From the NCBI GenBank assembly GCA_030824555.1, contig JAVBXK010000096.1, positions 1 to 45,322 on the forward strand: a DNA stretch of 45,322 nucleotides, in the 5' to 3' direction. Origin of the DNA: a bacterium (lineage in GTDB: Bacteria; Pseudomonadota; Gammaproteobacteria; Burkholderiales; Burkholderiaceae_C). Position numbers and translations under genes: made by a program. The notes under the pieces are model-generated. The model had not been told where the DNA came from. It saw only the letters and a list, made by a program, of their open reading frames with translations, and did no database searches. This document shows, piece by piece, positions 40,677-45,322 of this stretch (position 1 is its first letter; every line of letters starts with the position of its first letter).

Positions 40677-41650
40677 AGCGCCAGTGCCTCCAGACAGCGT
40701 TGGGTGTGAGCAGGGCCTTGCTCGGGGGGCAGCGCCAGGGTGGGCAGGCGCAGGCCGAAGTTCAGCCCTTGCTGATCGGCCTTCAGCACCCACGCGGTGA
40801 GGCGGGCGATGCGGGCTTCAACATCGGCCACCTGGGTGTGATGCCAGTCCAGCCACAGCGTCTGGTGGTGGGCGGTGCGTGCCTGCTCGCGGCTGATGAG
40901 GTCTGCCGAGCCACGGGCCATGGCCTGCGCGGCGCGTTTCCAGACGATGGTTTTCAGCGCATCGCCCCGGCGGTAGGCGCGCACCCCGTCGAATTCGCCC
41001 GCGCCCACACCTTGTGCGGGTGCAGCGCCCTGAGCCACCGGTTCACCGGGGGGCAGGGCGGGGGCCTGTACTTCGGGTGCGGGGTACACCCACACTTTGG
41101 CCGCGGGCCGCCACACCGTCCACACGCGAAACAGGCCCATGGGAAACCGGGTGTCGGCTTGCAATGCGGGCAGTTCGTGGTGGCCCCTGGCGGGCGGCAG
41201 CCAGGCCACCTCTGCTGCTGTGCTGCCTTGCGGGGGCACGTCCACCCACACGTCAGCCGGTTGCCCGCTGACCAGCAGATTGATGCCATGGCGTGCCTGC
41301 TTGCGCGTGCTGTCCAGCACGATGGTCAGGCGGGCCGGTGCACCCGCGAAGCAGGGTGGGGGTGGCTGCAGCTTCAACGTGAGGCCGCGCAGGTTGGCGT
41401 GGCTCACGTGCATGCCCACCACCGCGCTGCCCGCCAGCAAAAAGGTCAGCAGGTAACCCAGGTTCAACTGGTAGTTGATGCTGGCCAGCAGCAGCACCAG
41501 CAGGGTCACGGCCATCATCCAGCCGGCACGGGTGGGCAGGATGTAGACGTTGTGTTGGCTCAGCACCAGACTGTCGGTGCGCTTCAGGCGCGCAGCCAGC
41601 CAGCCGTTGAAACGGTTGCGCAGTTGGGTGCTGAAGTTGAAGCCGGTCAT
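40670..41650 (-). CDS. DUF58 domain protein
   Basis: This 326-aa membrane-anchored protein has two adjacent N-terminal helices (about 44-60 and 64-80) and a C-terminal DUF58 domain whose signature EFDGVRAYRRGDALKTIVWK is near residues 219-238. DUF58 proteins accompany MoxR ATPases and often a TgpA-type transglutaminase, and are thought to work in envelope assembly or protein-complex maturation; no catalytic role is proven. It lies 101 nt after moxR and overlaps tgpA. Confidence 0.92.
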   Translation of the reverse strand: MTGFNFSTQLRNRFNGWLAARLKRTDSLVLSQHNVYILPTRAGWMMAVTLLVLLLASINYQLNLGYLLTFLLAGSAVVGMHVSHANLRGLTLKLQPPPPCFAGAPARLTIVLDSTRKQARHGINLLVSGQPADVWVDVPPQGSTAAEVAWLPPARGHHELPALQADTRFPMGLFRVWTVWRPAAKVWVYPAPEVQAPALPPGEPVAQGAAPAQGVGAGEFDGVRAYRRGDALKTIVWKRAAQAMARGSADLISREQARTAHHQTLWLDWHHTQVADVEARIARLTAWVLKADQQGLNFGLRLPTLALPPEQGPAHTQRCLEALALC

Positions 41651-41751
41651 GTGGGGCGGGCAACCAGTGGGTCAGGGCAGCAAGACGGGTGCCAGTGTGG
41701 GCGTGGTGGCGGCGGTTGTGCCGATTGGGCTTTGGCTGTGTGTGCGTGGGG

Positions 41752-42705
41752 TCAGGGCAGCGGCGTGGCGGCCACCATGGCCTTGACCTGCTCCATCGCG
41801 CCGCACCCCGCGTTGTGCAGCGGGCTCATGCGGTGGGCCACGGTCTGAGGCAGCACGGCGGTGATGTCGTCGGGGGCCACGTAGTCTCGCCCGGCCAGGT
41901 AGGCCTCGGCCTGAGCGGCCACCACCACGGCCATGGCCGCACGCGGGCTCAGGCCCTGCACGAACCAGCGCCCGCTGCGGGTGGCAGACACCAGGTCTTG
42001 CAAATAGTCCAGCACCGCTTCCGACAGGTGCACCGCGCGAATGACCTGCTGCAAGGCGGCCAGTTCGGACGGTGAAATGACGGCGGGCAGTTGGTCGAGC
42101 ACCTGCTTGCGGTCGCGGCCTTTCAGCAGTTCGCGCTCGGCAGCCCGGTCGGGGTAGCCCAGCGACAGCCGCATGTGAAAGCGGTCCAGCTGGGACTCGG
42201 GCAGCGCATAGGTGCCCAGCTGGTCCATCGGGTTCTGGGTGGCGATCACGAAAAACGGGCTGGGCAACGGGCGGGTGTCGCCCTCGACGGTGACCTGCCG
42301 CTCTTCCATCGCCTCCAGCAACGCACTTTGGGTGCGTGGGCTGGCGCGGTTGATTTCGTCGGCCAGCAACACCTGGGCAAACACCGGGCCGGGGTGAAAC
42401 ACAAACTGCTCGGACCCACGCTCGTACACCGACACACCGGTCAGGTCGGATGGCATCAGGTCCGATGTGAACTGCACGCGCGAAAACGCCAGCCCGAACG
42501 AGCGGGCCAGCGCGTGGGCCAGCGTGGTTTTGCCGACGCCGGGCACGTCTTCGATCAGCAGGTGGCCACCCGCCAGCAGGCAGGCCACGGCGTCGTGCAC
42601 ATGCTGCGGTTTGCCCACGATCACCGTGTTAAGCTGATTCAACAGCCTTTCAGTGCCCTGGCGAAGGCTTTCAGACGACGGTAGCGGGGCTGGGTTGCGG
42701 CTCAT
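41752..42705 (-). CDS. MoxR-family AAA+ ATPase
   Basis: This 317-aa MoxR AAA+ ATPase has Walker A GVGKTT (56-61), Walker B LLADEINR (113-120), sensor IATQNPMDQLGTYALPE and a C-terminal lid (about 215-315). MoxR proteins act as chaperone-like motors for partner complexes, here presumably the DUF58 and TgpA products encoded next. ATG 42705 (MSRNPAPLPSSESL) is preferred; the frame is open to 42750 but that overlaps the divergent leader. It is divergent from the enoyl-CoA hydratase gene with only 67 nt between starts. Confidence 0.94.
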   Translation of the reverse strand: MSRNPAPLPSSESLRQGTERLLNQLNTVIVGKPQHVHDAVACLLAGGHLLIEDVPGVGKTTLAHALARSFGLAFSRVQFTSDLMPSDLTGVSVYERGSEQFVFHPGPVFAQVLLADEINRASPRTQSALLEAMEERQVTVEGDTRPLPSPFFVIATQNPMDQLGTYALPESQLDRFHMRLSLGYPDRAAERELLKGRDRKQVLDQLPAVISPSELAALQQVIRAVHLSEAVLDYLQDLVSATRSGRWFVQGLSPRAAMAVVVAAQAEAYLAGRDYVAPDDITAVLPQTVAHRMSPLHNAGCGAMEQVKAMVAATPLP

Positions 42706-42772
42706 GGCCCAAACCTTAACCCAAAATCCTGGCGTCGTTTGTTGTCCCAAACCGTTCCGGATGCGTCAGCCC

Positions 42773-43591
42773 ATGAATGTCACCCCACTCAACCCCCATC
42801 CCTCTGCTTCAACTGATGCAGGTGTGCTGACTCACACCACCGACAGCCGGGGTGTGCACACCCTGACCTTGAACCAACCTGCGGCCTTCAACGTGTTGAG
42901 CGACGCCATGCTGGACGCGCTGCAAACCGCGCTGGCGGCCGTGGCTGCCGATGCGCATGCCCGGGTGGTGGTGCTGGCGGCCGCAGGCAAGGCGTTTTGC
43001 GCAGGGCACAACCTGAAGGAAATGATTGCCCAGCCTGAGCTGGCAGCCTACCAGGCGCTGTTTGCCAAATGCACGAAGGTGATGTTGGCCATTTCAACCT
43101 TGCCCGTGCCGGTGATTGCCCGTGTGCAAGGCATTGCCACGGCCGCAGGTTGCCAACTGGTAGCGCAGTGTGATCTGGCGGTGGCGGCTGACACGGTCAA
43201 GTTTGGCGTGAACGGCATCGACGTGGGGCTGTTCTGTGCCACGCCCAGCGTGCCGTTGTCGCGCAACGTGCCGCAGAAAGTGGCCATGGAAATGCTGCTG
43301 ACTGGGCAGTTCATCACTGCAGCGCAAGCGCTGGCACACGGGCTGGTGAACCGCGTGTGTGCACCTGATGCCCTGGACGCCACCGTTGAACAACTGGTGA
43401 GCGCCGTGCTGGCCAAGCCTGCCGAGGCACTGGCCATGGGCAAGCAGCTGTTCTACCAGCAGCGCGAAACCGGTTTGGCCGCTGCGTACCAGCTGGCAGG
43501 CCAAAGCATGGCCTGCAACATGATGCTGCCCGTGGCCCAGGAGGGCGTGCGTGCATTCACCGAAAAGCGTGCCCCCAGCTGGCGGGCTTGA
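42773..43591 (+). CDS. ECHDC3-like enoyl-CoA hydratase/isomerase family protein
   Basis: This 272-aa crotonase-fold protein has the oxyanion-hole stretch AFCAGHNLKEM (75-84) and GIATAAGCQLVAQCDLAVAA. At the two catalytic glutamates of classical enoyl-CoA hydratase it has Gln128 (AGCQL) and Gly148 (FGVNGIDVG), so ordinary hydration is unlikely. The stretch FGVNGIDVGLFCATPSVPLS matches the ECHDC3 subgroup, whose reaction is unknown to me. ATG 42773 is used; 42761 is also possible. It stands alone, divergent from moxR, with the mscS gene 127 nt downstream. That downstream gap has only a weak GGCC-TGAC-GGCC hairpin after the stop. Confidence 0.9.
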   Translation: MNVTPLNPHPSASTDAGVLTHTTDSRGVHTLTLNQPAAFNVLSDAMLDALQTALAAVAADAHARVVVLAAAGKAFCAGHNLKEMIAQPELAAYQALFAKCTKVMLAISTLPVPVIARVQGIATAAGCQLVAQCDLAVAADTVKFGVNGIDVGLFCATPSVPLSRNVPQKVAMEMLLTGQFITAAQALAHGLVNRVCAPDALDATVEQLVSAVLAKPAEALAMGKQLFYQQRETGLAAAYQLAGQSMACNMMLPVAQEGVRAFTEKRAPSWRA

Positions 43592-43718
43592 AGGCCTGAC
43601 GGCCTGGCGGCATGAATCGCCCGGCGCAGGTGACCCGACGCAAGGTCAACAGCTGCTGTCGCACAGCCGCGCCAGCTGTTTGGCCACAATCCTGTTTTTT
43701 CCGACCCATTGAACTGAC

Positions 43719-45056
43719 GTGATCGACGATTTCTTGAACTGGCTTCAGGTGTTTACCCAGCGTGGCGTGTTAACCGAGCTGGCTGCGCTGGCCGTGTGCG
43801 TGGCCTTGGCGTGGTTGGTGGTGAAGGCACTGTACCGGTCGCTGGAGAACCCGCCTGCCACGTCCATCTGGTTTGGCCGCCGTGTGGTCGATGGGGTGCT
43901 GTTCCCGTTGCTGCTGCTGTGCCTGGGGTATGCGGCACGTGCGCTGGTGCACAAATACGCGCCGCTGGCGGTGTTCAAAGTGGCCATTCCGGCGCTGGTG
44001 TCTCTGGTGGTCATCCGGGTGGGGGTCAGGGTGTTGCACGCAGCGTTTGCACAGGCCCGGTGGATTACGGCGCTGGAGCGCACCATTTCCTGGGTGGTGT
44101 GGGGCGCTACGGTCATGTGGGTCAGCGGCTTGTTGCCCATCGTGCTGGACGAGATGGAGCAGGTCAGCTGGAAGCTGGGTGGCTCGGTGCTGACGTTGCG
44201 CAACATCATCGAAGGGGCGCTGACGGCCGGGGCCGTGCTGATCGTGATGCTTTGGATTTCAGCAGCGCTGGAGGCCCGCTTGCTCAGGGAAGCCACCGGT
44301 GGCCAGTTGTCGCTGCGCAAAGCCGTGGCCAATGCCACGCGCACGCTGCTCATGACCGTTGGTGTGATGGTGGCGCTGTCCGCCGTGGGCATCGACCTGA
44401 CCGCACTGTCGGTGCTGGGTGGTGCCATCGGGGTGGGCATCGGGCTGGGTTTGCAGAAGCTGGCGGCCAACTACGTCAGCGGTTTCGTCATCCTGACCGA
44501 ACGCAGCATGCGCATCGGCGACATGGTGCGGGTCGACAACTTCGAAGGTCGCATCACCGACATCACGGCCCGTTACACCCTCATCCGGTCGCTGGCAGGG
44601 CGCGAGTCGATCGTTCCGAACGAACTGCTCATCACCAGCCGGGTGGAGAACCTGTCGCTGGCCGACCCCAAAGTGTGGCAATCGACCGTGGTGTCAGTGG
44701 GGTACGACAGCAACGTCGAGCTGGTCAGCAAACTGCTGCTCGATGCCACCGTGCAGCACAGCCGTGTGCTGGCCGACCCGGCACCGTCGGTGGCGTTGTC
44801 GGCCTTCGGGGCTGACGGGCTGGAGTTCACCGTGGGCTACTGGATCGGCGACCCAGAGAACGGGCAAATGAACATCCGCTCGCTGATCAACACGTCCATT
44901 CTGAGTGCACTGCGTACCAACGGCATTGAAATTCCGTTCCCGCAGCGGGTGGTTCGCCACCTGGGTGAGCCCTTGCCAGGGGGCGCTCGGACGGACGTAA
45001 CGGCAGGGGTTGTTACTCAGGCGGGCAACAAATCGGCAGTGCACAATGCCAGTTGA
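43719..45056 (+). CDS. MscS-family mechanosensitive channel
   Basis: This is an inner-membrane channel of the small-conductance mechanosensitive family (445 aa). Several helices occupy about 1-245; the pore-lining helix is TALSVLGGAIGVGIGLGLQK (Ala/Gly-rich), followed by LAANYVSGFVILTERSMRIG, a beta domain (DMVRVDNFEGRITDITARYT, SIVPNELLITSRVEN) and an alpha/beta C-terminus ending IEIPFPQRVVRHLG, the standard MscS closing. It is longer than E. coli MscS (286 aa) because of extra N-terminal helices. The start is GTG at 43719; an ACAAT box lies about 30 nt upstream. Confidence 0.93.
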   Translation: MIDDFLNWLQVFTQRGVLTELAALAVCVALAWLVVKALYRSLENPPATSIWFGRRVVDGVLFPLLLLCLGYAARALVHKYAPLAVFKVAIPALVSLVVIRVGVRVLHAAFAQARWITALERTISWVVWGATVMWVSGLLPIVLDEMEQVSWKLGGSVLTLRNIIEGALTAGAVLIVMLWISAALEARLLREATGGQLSLRKAVANATRTLLMTVGVMVALSAVGIDLTALSVLGGAIGVGIGLGLQKLAANYVSGFVILTERSMRIGDMVRVDNFEGRITDITARYTLIRSLAGRESIVPNELLITSRVENLSLADPKVWQSTVVSVGYDSNVELVSKLLLDATVQHSRVLADPAPSVALSAFGADGLEFTVGYWIGDPENGQMNIRSLINTSILSALRTNGIEIPFPQRVVRHLGEPLPGGARTDVTAGVVTQAGNKSAVHNAS

Positions 45057-45079
45057 CGGCAAGCTGACAAACTTGACCG

Positions 45080-45110
45080 TATAATTAAAAAAGCACGATC
45101 GTTCGTTTTT
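45080..45110 (+). promoter_or_regulatory. etfB promoter -10 and TetR-type operator-like palindrome
   Basis: A perfect TATAAT (45080-45085) is followed by an imperfect 24-bp palindrome (45087-45110; 10 of 12 pairs match) with core GCACGATCGTTCGT and A/T arms. It would cover the start of transcription. TetR-type regulators of acyl-CoA degradation use sites of this look; the regulator here is inferred. A good -35 at the proper spacing is not evident. Confidence 0.55.
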
Positions 45111-45145
45111 TCGCATAATTGATTTGAAGCCGGTGGCGGCATAGA

Positions 45146-45169
45146 ATTGACGTTTACGTAAACGTCAAT
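45146..45169 (+). promoter_or_regulatory. Perfect 24-bp palindrome upstream of etfB (MerR/LiuR-like site)
   Basis: The half-site ATTGACGTTTAC is followed directly by its exact reverse complement. TTGACG at 45147-45152 could be a -35 box inside the palindrome, the arrangement used by MerR-family activators. The sequence resembles sites I recall for LiuR, a MerR-type regulator of branched-chain amino acid and acyl-CoA catabolism. The regulator is inferred. Confidence 0.65.
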
Positions 45170-45205
45170 CAAAAAACTTTCTTCAACACATCAGGAGTCA
45201 AAGCA

Positions 45206-45322
45206 ATGAAGGTACTCGTCCCCGTCAAACGCGTGGTGGACTACAACGTGAAAGTCCGTGTCAAAGCGGACGGCAGCGGCATGGACATCGCCAACGTCAA
45301 GATGAGCATGAACCCCTTTGAC
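45206..45322 (+). CDS. etfB: Electron transfer flavoprotein beta subunit, 5' part
   Basis: Only the first 39 codons are in the window; the gene runs off the right edge. The translation begins [20 protein letters not shown] and ends KMSMNPFD, which matches EtfB of proteobacteria. EtfB with EtfA accepts electrons from acyl-CoA dehydrogenases and passes them to the ETF-ubiquinone oxidoreductase. AGGAG at 45193-45197 is eight bases before the ATG. Two palindromes upstream point to control by acyl-CoA- or branched-chain-responsive regulators. etfA is expected just outside. Confidence 0.95.
   Translation, partial: MKVLVPVKRVVDYNVKVRVKADGSGMDIANVKMSMNPFD

Noticed and set aside
1-45322. CRISPR arrays, tRNA or rRNA genes, and complete insertion sequences
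   Set aside because: No regularly spaced direct repeats, cloverleaf-like segments, rRNA sequence or transposase frames were seen.

Overview
The window is high-GC chromosomal DNA from a betaproteobacterium, most likely a Comamonadaceae member (order Burkholderiales). This rests on the gene families, on the homoprotocatechuate cluster combined with a TRAP transporter, and on a short dispersed repeat of a type I recall from Comamonadaceae genomes. The assignment is inferred from gene content; no rRNA or tRNA gene is present.

Region 1 (180-10339) is a homoprotocatechuate (3,4-dihydroxyphenylacetate) meta-cleavage island. Reading leftward from about 9642 it runs dctP-dctQ-dctM (TRAP transporter), hpaG, hpaE, hpaD, hpaF, hpaH, hpaI, in the same G-E-D-F-H-I order as in enteric bacteria. 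The MarR-type repressor gene hpaR is divergent, and the shared promoter region holds an AT-rich palindrome suited to HpaR. The genes cover ring cleavage to pyruvate and succinate semialdehyde. The 4-hydroxyphenylacetate hydroxylase genes hpaBC are not in the window.

Region 2 (10407-16858) is a mixed housekeeping segment: a His-rich zinc-type CDF exporter, a putative Na+/H+ antiporter, an SCP-x-type thiolase, a second (FieF-like) CDF exporter with a hairpin-rich leader, and a methyl-accepting chemotaxis protein.

Region 3 (16991-30643) holds two paralogous transglutaminase / circularly permuted ATP-grasp / alpha-E loci on either side of comEC. The left locus (minus strand) encodes a 1170-aa transglutaminase-DUF2126 protein, an 879-aa ATP-grasp/alpha-E fusion and a 309-aa transglutaminase. 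The right locus (plus strand) encodes the ATP-grasp and alpha-E parts as separate proteins plus a 277-aa transglutaminase. These families are linked by comparative genomics to a predicted peptide-forming or peptide-tagging system whose product is unknown. It is the least understood system here.

Region 4 (30831-33195) looks like an accessory insert: a probable C-terminal remnant of a DNA methyltransferase, a membrane-anchored WYL-like protein, a gene-poor stretch, and a Phd/ParE-type toxin-antitoxin pair with its own operator-like repeat.

Region 5 (33345-45322) contains a PAS-PAS-GGDEF cyclase, an ABC-type substrate-binding lipoprotein-like or periplasmic protein followed by a membrane GGDEF protein, then a leftward operon moxR - DUF58 - tgpA - mltB (a third transglutaminase module, cell-envelope type), an ECHDC3-like enoyl-CoA hydratase paralogue, an MscS-type channel, and the start of etfB preceded by two strong operator-like palindromes.

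Across regions 1 to 5 there are six copies of a short repeat (TAGCnn, exactly 16 nt, AAGCG). Three are intergenic and three lie inside reading frames (two in comEC, one in the signal-peptide region of mltB).
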